64,000 nt of DNA from Antilocapra americana. Lineage: Eukaryota; Chordata; Mammalia; Artiodactyla; Antilocapridae. The number at the start of each line of letters is the position of its first letter. Position 1 is the first letter of the stretch. The notes beneath the pieces are model-generated. The model was given only the letters and a program-made list of their open reading frames with translations, searched no databases and was not told the DNA's origin. The position numbers were made by a program, and so were the translations under genes. Of the stretch, positions 17,522 through 30,649 are shown one piece after another. The DNA is taken from contig ML664175.1 in assembly GCA_007570785.1 (NCBI GenBank), forward strand, positions 9,333,592 through 9,397,591, in the 5' to 3' direction.

Positions 17522-18525
17522 ACTTCAGGATAGTCACTGATAAATCCTGAATAAGTTTGAGAAAAAAAATTGTGTCAATTTTTAAATAATTAAAAGTAAA
17601 TATTTCTGCTTTTACTATTTCTTAAGAAAGACTTGATTTCTCACTATTGTTTATAAAACAGCTATTTAAAACAATTATCCTTTTGGTCAAATTGAAGTGT
17701 AATATTTTTTTAATTAAAATATCATTTTGTATAAGTATATATTATATTGGTGTGCTTACTTTTATCTCTACATTGTTTCAGTTTTAAATTTTAAATTAAA
17801 TTAACTTCACATTAAATGTTCAGATTATATAGTTTCTGCACACAGATTTAGAATGAACAAAAAAACTGAAGCAGTGGGCTTTGATTCAATTAATTCTTGA
17901 TTAACCTTTTTACTGTTCTTTAAGTTTCCACTCAAATCCGATTTTATCACAGTTTTCTTCAATAGTTTCAAATATTTCTGAAATCATTTTAGTAAAAGGG
18001 TAAGTTCAGATAGGAACAAGGCTGTATATATTTAAAATACCCAAACAACTCCAACATCACTTTGTGTATTCACACCATTTTATAGATGAAGAAACTAAAG
18101 AATAGAGAAGATGATTTTTAGATACATTAGTGAGTGGTTCTTTGTATCACCAATGAGGCAAGTAGAGTTTTATACAATGGGTATTCAATACATATATGTT
18201 GACGGGTAGCAGTACATCATTATCCTTCTGAAAAACATGGATCAGTTCCCAACTTAATTTGCTTCGTAAAGTCTCAAATTAAAAAAAATATATAGATATG
18301 ATGTAAACAGTGTGGCATTCTTCTAGAAACCCTATCAGCAGAAAATGAGATGTGATATATTTACCTGCCTTTAGTGATTATATAGAAGAGAAAAATAAAA
18401 AAAAGATTTAAATAGATTCTTCACAAAAAAGGATATCCAATGGGCCAAAAAGAAAAAAAAATTAAAAAGTCACTCAAGTTTATTACTCATCAAGAAAGTC
18501 AAATAAAAAACCTAATATCCATACA

Positions 18526-18740
18526 CAGGTTTTCCTGATGGCTCAGTGATACAGAACCCATCTACCAAGGTAAGAGATGGAGGTTCGATCCTTGGGCTGA
18601 GAAGATCCTCTGGAGAAGGAAATGGCAACCTTCTCCAGTATTCCTGCCTGGGAAGTCCCATGGATAGAGACACCTGGCAGGCTGAAGTCCGTGGGGTCAC
18701 AAAGAGTCAGGCATGACTTAGTGACTTAAAAACAACAATG
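18526..18740 (+). repeat. Bov-tA SINE with 8-bp target-site duplication
   Basis: Head 'ttttcctgatggctcag', B-box-like GAGGTTCGATCC, body, and tail 'gaggtcaggcatgactta'-like. Flanked by TCCATACA at 18518-18525 and 18741-18748. Confidence 0.88.
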
Positions 18741-19107
18741 TCCATACAAAGTAGAATGGAAAAAGAAATTGTGATATTCATAAACAGAATTCCAAACAGC
18801 AATTAGAATGAATGAACCAAAACTACAGAAAGCAAAATAACTGAATCTTACAAACATAATGTTGATCACTATAAAATTTCATTCATATAATGTTCTAAAA
18901 CAAGCAAAGCTAAACCATGGTGTTAGGACAGCTTGGCATGGCTGGGGTGAGATGGCAGGAAGGGTAGTGACTGCCAAGAGGATAGAAGGGGTCTCTGGGA
19001 TGATGTTGATGCTGTTTCTTGATATGGAAGCGAGTAATAGGAACATACTCAGTATGGGAAAATTTATACTTACAAGTTGTGTAAGTATACAACTCAATGA
19101 AAGTTAC

Positions 19108-21075
19108 ATTTGTTGTTGTTGTTCAGCTGCTCAGTAGTGTCTGACTCTTTGCAACCCTATGGACTGCAGCATACCAGACTTCTGTGTCCTTCACCAGCCT
19201 CTGGAGCTTGCTCAAACTCATGTCCACTGAGTTGGTTATGCCATCCAACAATCTCGTCCTTTGTCGTCTCCTTCTCCTCCTGCCTTCAATCTTTCCCATC
19301 ATCAGGGTCTTGTCCAATGTGTTGGCTCTTTGCATGAGGTGGCCAAAGTATTGGAGCTTCAGCTTCAGCATCAGTTTCTTCAATGAATATTCAAGATTGA
19401 TTTCCATTAGGATTGACGGGGTTTGATCTCCTTGCAGTCTAAGGGACTCTCAAGAGTTTTCTATAACACCACAGTTTGAAGGCATCAATTCTTTGGCGCT
19501 CAGTCTTCTTTATAGCCCAACTCTCATATTCATACATAACTACTGGAAAAACCATAGCTTTGACTATACAGACCTTTGTCTGCAAAGTAATGTAACTGTT
19601 TTTAATATGCCATCTAGGTTTGTCATAGCTTTTCTTCCAAGAAGCAAACTTCTTTTAATTTCATGGCTTCAGTCACCATCTGCAGTGATTTTGGAGCCCA
19701 AGAAAAGGAAGTCTGTGAGTGTTTCCATTGTTCCCTCATCTATTTGCCATGAAGTGATGGGACTGGATGCCATGATCTTCTTATTTTGAATGTTGAATTT
19801 TAAGCCAACTTTTCACTCTCCTCTTTCACCTTCATCAAGAGGCTCTTCAGTTCCTCTTCACTTTCTGCCGTAAGGGTAATGTCATCTGCATATCTTGAGG
19901 TTATTGATATTTCTCCCCGCAGTTGTGATGCCAGCTTGTGCTTCATCCAGCATGGCATTTCACATGATGTACTCTGCATACAAGCAGGGTGATAATATAG
20001 AGCCTTGATGTACTCCTTTCCCAGTTGGAACCAGTCTGTTGTTCCATGTCCAGTTCTAACTGTTGCTTCTTGACCTGCATACAGATTTCTCAGGAGGCAG
20101 TTAAGGAGGTCTGATATTCCCATCTTTTTAAGAATTTTCCATAGTTTGTTGTGATCCACCCAGTCAAAGGCTTTAGCATGATCAATGAAGCAGAAGTAGA
20201 TTTTTTTCTGGAACTCTCTTGCTTTTTCGATGATCCAGCAGACATTGGCAATTTTATCTCTGGTTCCTCTGCCTTTCCTAAATCCAGAGCGAACATCTGA
20301 AAAATCTCGGTTCATGTATTGTTGAAGCCTAGACTGGAGAACTTTGGGCAATACTTTGCTAGTATGTGAAATGGACACAATTGTGTGGTAGTTTGAACAT
20401 TCTTGGGAATTGCCCTTCTTTGGGATTAGAATGAAACCTGACCTTTTCCAGTCCTGTGGCCACTGCTGAGTTTTCTAAATCTGCTAGCATATTGAGTGCA
20501 GCACTTTCACAGCATCATCTTTTAGGATCTGAAACAGTTCAGCTGGAATTCCATCACCTCCATTAGCTCTGTTCGTTGTGATGCTTCCTAAGGCCCACTT
20601 GACTTCATATTCCAGGATGTCTGGCTCTAGGTCAGGGATCACACCATCATGGTTATCTGAGTCATGAAGATCTTTTTTGTATGCTTTTTATGTGTATTCC
20701 TGCCACATCTTCTGACTATCTTCTGCTTCTGTTAGGTCCATACTTCTTCTGTCCTTTATTGTGCCCATCTTTGCATGAAATGTTTCCTTGGTATCGCTAA
20801 TCTTCTCAAAGAGATCTCTAGTCTTTCTCTTTCTATTGTTTTCCTGTATTTCTTTGCATTGCTCACCCAGGAAGGCTTTCTTATCTCTCCTTGCTATTCT
20901 TTGGAACTTTGCATTCAGATGGGTATACTATTCCTTTACTACTTTGCTTTTTGCTTCCCTTCTTTTCTCAGCTATTTGTAAGGCCTCCTCAGACAACCAT
21001 TTTTCCTTTTTCCATTTTTTTCCCCTGGGGATGGTTTTGATTACAGCCTCCTGTACAATGTTACGAACCTCATAA
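19108..21075 (-). mobile_element. BovB LINE, 3' two-thirds, minus orientation
   Basis: The 3' end is at about 19108. Minus-strand reading gives, from 21075 downwards, the region after the endonuclease (an NIVQEAV-like block, then KWLSEEALQIA), the RT (FRKGRGTRDKIANVCWIIEK, FIDHAKAFDWVDHNKLWKIL, a YADD box in SRYADDITLTAESEEELKSL) and the C-terminal domain ([20 protein letters not shown]). Stops and frameshifts make it inactive. Note His and Trp substitutions in motif A. It joins an inverted 5' part at 21075-21080. Confidence 0.93.
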
Positions 21076-21079
21076 GGGT

Positions 21080-22302
21080 AATGGTGGTAACAGCTACCTC
21101 CTTCAAAAGGACTTATGCCAGCATGCCGCAGCTCCCAGGACTGTTGTAGTCAGTGCCTCGGAGCTCTGCGGCAGGCCACTCGCAACCCACACCTCCACAG
21201 GAGATTCCTGGATGCTCACTGGAGAAGGTAAGCACATGTTCTTCTACTGCACCCTCTTACTCAGATTTGCTGGTCCCTCCCACCGGGAGCTTCCACAAGT
21301 CTCTTGTCCTCATACATCAGAGGGCAGAGAGAATGAAATACCACAATCGCAGAAAACTAACCAAACTGATCACATGGATCACAGCCTTGACTAACTCAAT
21401 GAAACTATGAGCCATGCCATGTAGGGTCACCCAAAACCGGGTCGTGGTGGAAAGTTCTGATAAAATGTGGTCCACTGGAGAAGTGAATGGCAGACCATTT
21501 CAGCACTTTTGCTTTGAGAACCCCATGGACAGTACAAAAAGGCAAAAAGATATTTGCCTTTTGCTACTGGTAAAGAGGAGAGAAAAAGCTCCAGAAGGAA
21601 TGCAGAGGTTGAGCCAAAGCAGAAAAAACGACCAGTTGTGGATGCATCTGGCAGTGAAAGCAAAGTCCAAAGCTGTAAAGAACAACACTGCATAGGAATC
21701 TGGAATGTTAGGTCCATGAATCAAGGTAAATTGAAAGTGGTCAAACAGGAGATGGCAAGAGTAAACACTGACATTTTAGGAATCAGTGAACTAAAATGAA
21801 CTGGAATGGGAGAATTTAATTCATATGATCATTATATCTTCTACGGTGGGGAAGAATCCCTTAGAAGAAATGGAGTAGCCCTTATAGTCTACAAGAGTCT
21901 GAAATGCAGTACTTGGGTGCAATCTCAAAAATGATAGAATGATCTTTGTTCCTTTCCAAGGCAAGCCATTTAATATCACAGTAATCCAACTACATGCCCC
22001 AACTGTTAATGCCAAGGAAGCTAAGTTGAATGGTTGTATGAAGACCTACAAGACTTTCTAGAACTAACACCAAAAACAGACGTCCTTTTCATCATAGGTG
22101 ACTGGAATGCAAAAATAGGAAGTCAAGAGATACCTGGAGTAACTGGCAAGTTTGACCTTGGAGTACAAAATGAAGCAGGGCAAAGACTAACAGAGTTTTG
22201 TCAAGAGAAAGCACTGGCTCTTGGAGTTTTGACAAGAGAACTATGGACAGAGATTTGTAACAGTGTACACTGATTAAAACCATCCCTAAGAAAAAGAAAT
22301 GC
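21080..22302 (+). mobile_element. BovB LINE, 5' part (UTR and endonuclease), plus orientation
   Basis: Starts in the BovB 5' region ('gtggtaacagctacctcc'). It continues through the start of the endonuclease domain (IGIWNVRSMNQGKLKVVKQE, then the NTDILGISELK block with the conserved Glu, and VLFIIGDWNAKIGSQE with the catalytic Asp/Asn). An internal deletion follows QEKALALG, dropping the end of the endonuclease, and the copy ends in the text before the RT (RELWTEICNSV, 'aaaaccatccctaagaaaaag'). Broken by stops at about 21799 and elsewhere. Its end overlaps by about 60 nt the start of the minus piece at 19108-21075. Confidence 0.9.
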
Positions 22303-22670
22303 CAGTGTATTAAAACAATAATTAATATTTTGTTATGGAAAGATCTCAGGATATGTTGCTCGGTGAACAAATGCAAAGTAAAAAACCATGTAGATGGTTA
22401 TGTAAAGAAAGCAGAAATAAAAATATGTAATAGTGCTTACCTGTACACTCATAAAATATTGCTCGAATGACAGAAAAGAAACTAATATGATTTGCTGCCT
22501 ACAGGCATAGAAAATGGATGGCTGAAAGACAAAGATGAGATGGAATTTCTTCTTTGTATACTTTTTATGCTTTATGGTTTATAATCATGATTTTAATCAT
22601 CCAAAAACTAAATTAAAATCAATAAACTATAGCTTTTGATGCTTATAAGTACCCTTGATCCTTTTAAGTA

Positions 22671-22884
22671 CCTTTGACCCTTGAACAACTTGAGTCTAAA
22701 TTACATGAGTTCACTTACATGCAGAATTTTTAAAATAAATTCTACTACAGTACTATAGTATCCTTGGATGTTAAATTCCCAGATGTACATCCAAGGATAT
22801 GGAGGACCAAGCGTAAATTTATAGTGGATTTTTGGCTGCTTAGGGTCAGCATTCCTAACCCCTGCAATGTTCAGGACTCAATCA
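22671..22884. mobile_element. Tigger-like MITE (MER8-type)
   Basis: The left end 'tttgacccttgaacaac' and the right end 'gcaatgttcaggactcaa' are the diverged inverted ends of the abundant DNA-element MITE whose terminus reads TTGACCCTTGAACAAC. A second, better copy starts at 47024. The family name is from memory. Confidence 0.6.
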
Positions 22885-23379
22885 TAGTCTATATTTCAAT
22901 AGACGTATAGAAATACACAAGTTCAGAGACACTGAATTCAAGGCTATTGAAACAGCATTTTTAATAGTAGAAAAATCAGGAATTACCTAAAGGCCCACCA
23001 ATAAAAGGTTTAAACACACATACGCACAGACACAAACACACATACCATGGAATAGTTATATTATGAAACATTGTGCAGCAGTTAAAGAAAAACACAATAA
23101 CTCCACATACAGACAAGGAGAGCTACCTAAGATATATGCTTAGTGATAAAAGTAAGAACAATATATACAGTACAGTTTCATTTGAATCCTAAAACCTTAT
23201 GAATAACTGATAGGACTCATGTATACAGAAAAAGAGAATAGAAAGATAAAGCTTAAATACTTAAGCTTTAGGAATACTTAAATCTCAAGAAGATAGTAAG
23301 ATGAAGGGGTGAATAAAGAAAGATTTTAATTTGATGCTTCATTTTCAGACTGTTTTCATCAACACATAGTGTATACTAT

Positions 23380-24440
23380 TTGCAGAATCAAAAAATTTCT
23401 GATAAAAGGTTAATATTCATGATATATAGAGCACTCCTAGAACTCAACAACATAAAAACAATCCAATTCATAAATAGTAAAAGAATTTGAATCCATTTCT
23501 ACAGAGAAGATATGCAATAGGTCTAAAGCATATGAAGACATGCTCAATACCATTAATCATTCAGGAAATACAAATCAAAACCACAATGAGATAGCACCTT
23601 ACATGCACTAAAATAGCCACTATCAAAACCCCCAGAAAATAGTAAGGGTTGACAAGGTATGGAGAAACTTATGCACTGATTGTGAAGCTAAAAAATGGTG
23701 TAGTCATTATGAAAAACAGTATGATAGTTCCTCATAAAATTAAAATAGAATTACCATATGGAAAAGACCCTGATGCTGGGAAAGACTGAAGGTAGGAAGA
23801 GAAGGGGACAACAGAGGATGGGATGCTTGGATGGCATCACCTACTCTATGGACATGAGTTTGAGTAAGCTCCAGGAGTTGGTGAAGAACAGGGAAGCCTG
23901 GCGTGCTGCAGTCCATGAGGTTGCAAAGAGTGGGACACGACTGAGTGACTGAACTGAACTGAACCATACGATCCAGCAATTGCATTTTTGGGCATGTACT
24001 CCAAATAACTGTAAGTAGATCCTGAAGAGATTCTGCACACCGATGTTCACAGAAGCGTTACTCATCACAGCCAAAATGTAGAAGAGCAACCTAAGTACCC
24101 ATCAGCAGACAAATGGAAAAACAAAATGGTGAATACACATAATGGAATATTCTGACACATGCTACAACACGGATGAGCCTTGAGGACATTATGCTAACTG
24201 AAATAAGCTATTCCAAAAGGAGCATACTGGAGGATTCTGCTTCAAACTCACAGACAGAAAAGTAGAATCATGGCAGCCAGGGGCTGGAGGAAGAGGGAAT
24301 GGTAAGCTTTTGTTTAACGGGTAAGTGTTTCAATTTTGCGAGCAGAGTTCCCTGAATGTATGGTGGTGTGGTAGAACAACAATGTGACTGTACTTACTAA
24401 GACCAAACTATGAACTTAAAAATGGTAAATTTTATGTGTG
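23380..24440 (+). mobile_element. L1 3' end, old, plus orientation, split by a BovB
   Basis: L1 ORF2 C-terminal/3' text ('acaaatcaaaaccacaatgag', 'ccagcaattgcatttttggg', 'ggaatattctgacacatgc', 'cttgaggacattatgctaac') interrupted at 23761-23962 by a BovB piece. Stops throughout. Confidence 0.8.
23761..23962 (+). mobile_element. BovB 3' fragment nested in L1, with target-site duplication
   Basis: Reads [20 protein letters not shown] and [20 protein letters not shown] to the BovB 3' terminus ('cgactgagtgactgaactg'). It is bounded by ACCATATG (23753-23760) and ACCATACG (23963-23970), and the L1 text continues across it. Confidence 0.9.
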
Positions 24441-24694
24441 TATTTTATCACAAATAGAAACGAATTAGTGTGGTTTTATAATAAGCAAGGATTAGTGCAA
24501 AGTTTTGTGTAAGTATCTATTTGGGAAGAGGGAGAAAAGTACTATGTTTAAATGGTAATTTAGAAAACCAGCAGAAGACAGGATGATTAATTTTAAGTAA
24601 GTAACAACATATATCAGTGATTTTCAACCTTTTCCTCCCTTCCTTAATGCCTTCTCAGCTCTCCCCTCAGCTATAGTAGCTCGTTTTAGATGGC

Positions 24695-25015
24695 AATAAG
24701 TGGCTCAGATAGTAAAGAATCTGCCTGCAATGCGGGAGACCTGGGTTCAATTCCTGGGTTTGGAAGACCCTCTAGAGGATGGAGAGGCTACCCACTCCAG
24801 GATTCTTGGGCTTCCCTGGTAGCTCAGACAGTAGAGAATCCATCTGTAATGTGGGAGACCTGGGTTCGATCCCTTGGTTGGGAAGATGCCCTGGAGGAGG
24901 GCATGGCAACCTACTCCAGTATTCTTGCCTGGAGAATCCCTATGGACACAGGAGCCTGGCAGGCTACCTTCCATGAGGTTGCATAGACTCAGACAAGAAT
25001 GAGTGACTAAGCACA
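24695..25015 (+). repeat. Bov-tA SINE dimer
   Basis: Partial head (24697-24808, B-box GGTTCAATTCC) followed at 'gggcttccctggtagctcag' by a full Bov-tA with B-box GGTTCGATCCC and tail 'gaatgagtgactaagca'. Confidence 0.9.
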
Positions 25016-25199
25016 AGTAAAACCAGACTAAGGATTATGGATGGTGGAATGGGGACTTAGAAGCCTGGATCCCTACTGATATCACAGAGCTGGAGAAAGA
25101 AAAATTGACTTCCTTCTTCTTATTGCAACTACTATTCACTGGATATTGCTATATGCAAATTAACTTGATACCTAATGGATGAGATTTTAAAAAAACTGC

Positions 25200-25935
25200 T
25201 CTTACTACCTTAGCCCTCCAGTTCTAACCACTTTTTCTTTCTCTAACCCTTTAAAAACAAGTCTCTATTCAAGTTCTTTCCTTACCATCTGTTTACCTTT
25301 CATGACACTGAAATCAGGCTTCATTCCCTAGTACAATATGGAAACTGCTATGGCAAGAGAGTCTACGGGCCTATTAACTTTTTCTTGTTTCCCTCTTATT
25401 TGAGCTGCCTGAGGCACAGGAGACTGGAGTGAATTCCATTCTCAAAATAATCTCTTTTCTTACATTATCAAATAACATGGTTTCTTGTTTCTCTTTTAAA
25501 TTGTGCCTCATTTTTGGAGGGCTCTTATTCCTAACTCCTAAAAACCAATTCTCTCCTTAACTTTACAGATTCTCACTTCCTGCTGATGTTGTTTTTACTG
25601 CTTAAGTTTTCAGTGACCCTGCATGACCTACAGGTGGAAGTAGTCTAACTTTTTCCACCTGGTCTCCGGTATCTTCTCCTGAACTCTGATCATAAGCCTC
25701 CGTGTATTAAGTACTGTACCTTCCACGTAGAATGCCCTTTCTGAATCCCTAGTCCACTTGGTAAACGTCTCAGTTTTTATACAAGTCACCTCTTCTGTGA
25801 TGTCTGATATCAATTCACCAAGATGAACTAGTAACTCTTTCTTTGCACCCATTTCTTTACTGGTCTGTTTCTTTTATTTGAGAGTAGGGATTGTGTGTAT
25901 ATAATGCTTGGTGTATATAATGCACTCAAATTAAT
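25200..25935 (+). repeat. L2-like LINE 3' region
   Basis: Pyrimidine-rich text with L2-like phrases ('accttccacgtagaatgccc', 'tcacctcttctgtgatgtct', 'ttgagagtagggattgtgtg'). The reading frame at 25628-25852 on the other strand is incidental. Confidence 0.45.
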
Positions 25936-26874
25936 TTATTTTTAAAAACTATTTTAATCTGTCCTTAGGAATAGTAAAGTTGAAGTCTTAATAGTGTTAG
26001 CTAAAAGAAAAGTAATCAGTGCCCAACAACTGCAATGTATGTTGGGAGCAGACAAAAAAGTTAACGTAGTAAGAGCAGTGATGAATTGATAACTAAAAGA
26101 TTCAAGATATGGGGCAGCTGGGTTCACAGACATGTAGTTTCCTTGGCAGGGGGGAGGTTACTAGAAAGGACTGATTTTAAATTAGGAGACTTTGTTTGTT
26201 ATGACTATAACATGTATTAGTCAAGTTGACGTAATTTTGGACCAATCAGCCTTCTCTACAAATGTGTCAAACAATACAACTAATTCCTTTCCTGACACAG
26301 TATTTATAATTCTAGCTTTATCCTGCCACTGTACTATTACTGCTTTCTCTTATTACTGTAAAAAGTTGAGAAGGGAAAAATGAGCACTCTGTGAAAGGAC
26401 TAGTCCTGTGAAACGTAGAGAAGGTGAGGAAAGACAGATTATCAACTAGCCCCTTTCGAATCAAGTCACTGGAAACAGGGAAAAGAGAAAACCAGGATAA
26501 GGCTTCCTCTGTGAAACAGGCCACAACAACGAAGTGTGAAAAACAAAACCGCACCTGAAAAGTTGTAACTTAAAGGCTAGACAATGTATTTAGGGTAACA
26601 ACTCAGACATTACAACTATTAATGTAAATTTAAATGGTAAAAATTTTTTGCCAGTTTATGTCTTAGGTATATTCAATATACATATTCAGCTATCAAATAA
26701 GAACATAATTTAATAATGCTGAAACTGGTCACTTTTATGTTTTAGTTTACTATTTCTAATTAGTTAAATATATTTAAAATACAATTAAGGCTTGGAAAAT
26801 GCTACTCCAAAATTTTTAATTTTAAACATAACAGCATTTGGGACAAGTTTCTAGAGTTAATAGGGATTAATGTA

Positions 26875-26990
26875 AAAAGAGTTCAGCTTTGAGGTCAGAA
26901 ATCCTGGTTTCAGATTTGTCCAGAACAATTACTTCTGAATCATAAGGACCTCACCTATAAAGCAGGAATAATATCTGCTTTCATTTACTT
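26875..26990 (+). repeat. MIR SINE fragment
   Basis: MIR-like order: 'gaggtcagaaatcctggttt', 'acctcacctataaagcagg', 'aataatatctgctttc'. Diverged. Confidence 0.45.
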
Positions 26991-28186
26991 TATACTGATG
27001 ATCTAACATTAAACAATATATATTTAAGAAATTTATAAATTCTGCCCACATGTTTAGGTCTGAGCTAGATTTTAAGCAGATGGAGAACATGTATATGCAT
27101 TTAACTCATGAAATGTTAACTATTTAAAGCTCTTAAATATGTTACTAGAATCTATTTCTAACTTCAAGGTTGTCCTCAGAATTTAAATTACACTGATTAA
27201 TACAATAGAAATTACAAACTCAGATGCATAAGTACAAAAGAATCACAACATTAATGACTATATACAAACTGAAAAGCAAAACAATCATGTTCCTTAAAAT
27301 ATTAAATATATTTTAAAAAAAAGGATTTGGACATTTGCGTCCCAGGAAACACTGTAGCCAAAGTTGTCAAGTTTATAAATCTGAACATTTGTAATTCTAC
27401 CCAGAATGAAAGCAAACAGATTTTCAGAAATGCTAAAACAGGCTGCATATTGTTTTGTAAGAAATGTACTTAAGATTAATCCTTTTGTTTCTCTATCATG
27501 CAGAAGGAAAAAGCAGCAGGAACTGTGGTTGCTGCCATCTCTGTTGCTAGTTGTGTGCAAACACTGGTGTTCTGGGACTGGTTTATTCACCAGCTTCTTC
27601 TATCAGTCAGATTTTAAGACCACAGACAACGTTAGATTACAACTTTTAGAAATGTAATAATGTGAACTGCCTAAAACAAAATGATATAAATGGTGAAACT
27701 AAAAGGATGGACAAATATATACTTATATTAGACCAATATCCAGTATGGGTTACAAATATTGATATCAGAGAACTTAACACAACATGTATTTAATATCGCA
27801 GAGGATCTTTTTTTTTTGTTGTTGAGAACAGGTTTTAACTATCATAAAGATATACAATCATGAATGTTTTCTGTCTTAAAGACACAGAAGCAAAAACCCA
27901 TTAAAAATAGTATAAGAAATTGTGAGAAACATTACTTTCCTAAGAGATTAACACACTACTTGTGCTCAACTAATTAAACAGACAAAAGAGCAAGGATTTT
28001 TTGCAGAATTTGAAAATTACAGCAAAGCAGATTTAGTGTTTATCAATATAAGCTCATATATAGTGCAAAAAAAGAGAATGTCCAGAAATATTTATAAAAA
28101 TTGATAATGTGTTAGGCTGAAAGTAAACCTCAACAATTATAAAAAAATTAAAAACTGAATGAGCCACATTCTTTGACTACAGTATA

Positions 28187-28236
28187 CTGGGTAAGATGTT
28201 ACAGAAAAACCCAGATGAACTTTTTGGCCAACCCAG
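28187..28236. mobile_element. Mariner-type MITE remnant
   Basis: About 50 nt with inverted ends ACTGGGT/AACCCAG, the internal GATGTTACAGAAAAACCCAG and 'gaactttttggccaaccca'. This is the ruminant mariner-like MITE signature, flanked by TA. Confidence 0.6.
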
Positions 28237-28239
28237 TAA

Positions 28240-29340
28240 TATAACTAGAAATTAAGTGCAAAAACGGGAAAAAAAAAACCCAACTCCCTCAAGCACATAA
28301 AAAGTTCCTAAGTATTTTGGGACAAAGGAATAATCAAAGCTATAATTGCACACTATTAGAAAGCAATGGTAAATGTAACAATCAGATGCATACCTAAGGA
28401 ATATAGCCAGAAACTTAAGAGGCAAATTCATAGATACAAATGTCTTTATCTTAAGTAGGAAATGTTCTTATCTTTAGTAAGGAAAAAATCAGGATAACAA
28501 AAATAAAGACACCTAAAAATGAGACAGAAGATAAAAAAAATAAAACTGACATATCAATCTGTGTTTTATAAAAGAAAACCAATAAAAATAAACTATAGCT
28601 AAGTATAATTTTAAAAAAAAGGAAAATTCAAATGAATAAAACTGGAAATATAAAAAAGGATATAACAGATAAAGAAGATTCTCAATTTGTAAGAGAACAG
28701 TATATGTAATATCATGCCAATATATTTGAAAATCTGAATGAATTCCAGGAAAAACCAATGATCAAAATAGATTAATGAAGTAAAAAAATCTAACCAGGAA
28801 AAAAATACAAAAAATTGTCAAAGAATTACCTCCAACAAAGGCTCCAGGCCTAGATGGTATTATAGCTGAGTTCTTTAAAACTTTCAAGAACAAGTAAGTC
28901 CCATGCTATATAAACTGTTCCAGAGCACAGAAAATTAGGGAAAGAGTTCCAATTCAGTTACGAAGCTGGCCTAACCCTGATATCAAAACCTGACAAAGAT
29001 AGCACAAAAGAGAAAATTCACTTATGAATATAGATGCAAAGATCCTACAAAATATACTTGAAAAGATAAATCAACAGTATGCTAAAAGATTACACATCCT
29101 GACATGCAGAAGACATTCATTCTAGGAATAAAAGAACGGTTTATATTAGGTACTATCATTATATATCATATTAATAGAGCACAGAAGAAGGACTGAATAA
29201 TCTTAACAGATGCCCAAAAAGCATTTTGGTAAATTTCAGTATCAATTTCTCATAAAACACCCAAGGAAAGTTAGAAAAGTGATCTCAAGCATCATAAAAA
29301 ATTGATTGGTATGAAAATAAAACCATGGAAATTTTTGAAA
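28240..29340 (+). mobile_element. Old L1/HAL1-like ORF2 fragment
   Basis: Diverged ORF2 text: 'ccaacaaaggctccaggcct' then 'agatggtattatagctgag' (the APGLDGIIAEFF block), 'cctgatatcaaaacctgaca', 'cttatgaatatagatgcaaa', 'aacagatgcccaaaaagcat'. Many stops. Confidence 0.55.
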
Positions 29341-30627
29341 AAGAGGAATCATGAGGGTAGGCTGGTCCCACTGATGTGAATTTTTAGCTTTTTAAACATT
29401 TACTGACTAAAACACTTAAAAATACTATGGTCTTGAAATAAGAACAGAAAAATACAAAGGAAGAAAACTGAGTCCAAAGGGCTTTAGTAAGATAAAAAGT
29501 ACATTTACATTAGTATTGTGAAAAAAAATTATCAATAAATAAGAAGGGGATAATTAACCATTTAGAAAAAAATTAAAATTAGTTCCTTAAGGCATTTATT
29601 TACGAAAATAAACGTATATACTTGGTCCAGAAGGACTAAAGGGTTATATGTGAAAAATGAAATGAGTAATATCAAGGGAAAATAAACATGGATTATTCAG
29701 TGGCTAGGGGCACTGGGAAGTTCTTTCTAAGCAAAACAGCAATTTCATAAGCTTCAAAGACATAGACAGATCAGACTACTTATAAAATATTAAAATTAAA
29801 TAATAAACAGCAATCTTGAAACAATTACATTTTAATAGTTAATATCCTTAATATGCAATGGTTCATAAGCCAACAACTCCAATTTTAATAATCTACACAA
29901 AATTATAGCCAAGAATATTCACTGCAGTATTATTTGTAAACTGTTTCCTCATTTAAGAATTGTGTAAGCAAGTGGGGTCAAAATTTGATTAAACAATTAT
30001 AAGCAAGCGTTTGAAAAAATAAAAAGAAGTAATAAGCCAAGATGTTTATTTTTAGGTAGTAAGATTACTGGTGCTAATTTTCTTTTTCATACATTCATGA
30101 CTATCTGTCAGAACTTTCATGATGAACACATACTACTTTCATAATTAGAAAAACTAACACATTAGTCATCACTTTCATAAATACATGTGATTATCAGGCT
30201 TCAAAAGTTTCAACAAATATAAAAATTTGTAACAGTTTCTAAGTCAACTGTCTTTGTGTGTGGAAAGTCCCTTAAACCTTTTGGTTCTATTAATATCTTA
30301 ATTTAGCATAAACATACAGTTAAAAGAAAAAGATACGGTCTTAGACTATAACTTCATTTATCCTCTCAAAGGGATTTTGATTTTAATGATTATTAAAGGG
30401 ATTGATTTTCACACAAATATATCGGCCACTGCAATGAACAGAAATAACTCAAAATAAAGGTATATTTCATATTACTGTTTTTCAGTGAGTATTTAGAACA
30501 GAATAAATTTAAGACTTGTCGCTCTATGTTAGGTTTTTATTCAGAAAATCTCATTAAGGTACTCCAAACTGGAAGATGACCAGTCCAAAAGGTCTTTAGA
30601 AAAAGTCTCTTAAAAAAAAAAACAAAT

Positions 30628-30649
30628 TTATATATATATATATATATAA
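30628..30649. repeat. (TA)n microsatellite
   Basis: Uninterrupted TA run of about 22 nt, just before an L2-like 3' end ('cttgagggcagaagctatg'). Confidence 0.9.

Noticed and set aside
21153..21717. Several overlapping frames of 60-96 residues
   Set aside because: They are shadows of the BovB 5' region and have no independent support.
25628..25852. 74-residue minus-strand frame
   Set aside because: Antisense of L2-like text; no protein family recognised.
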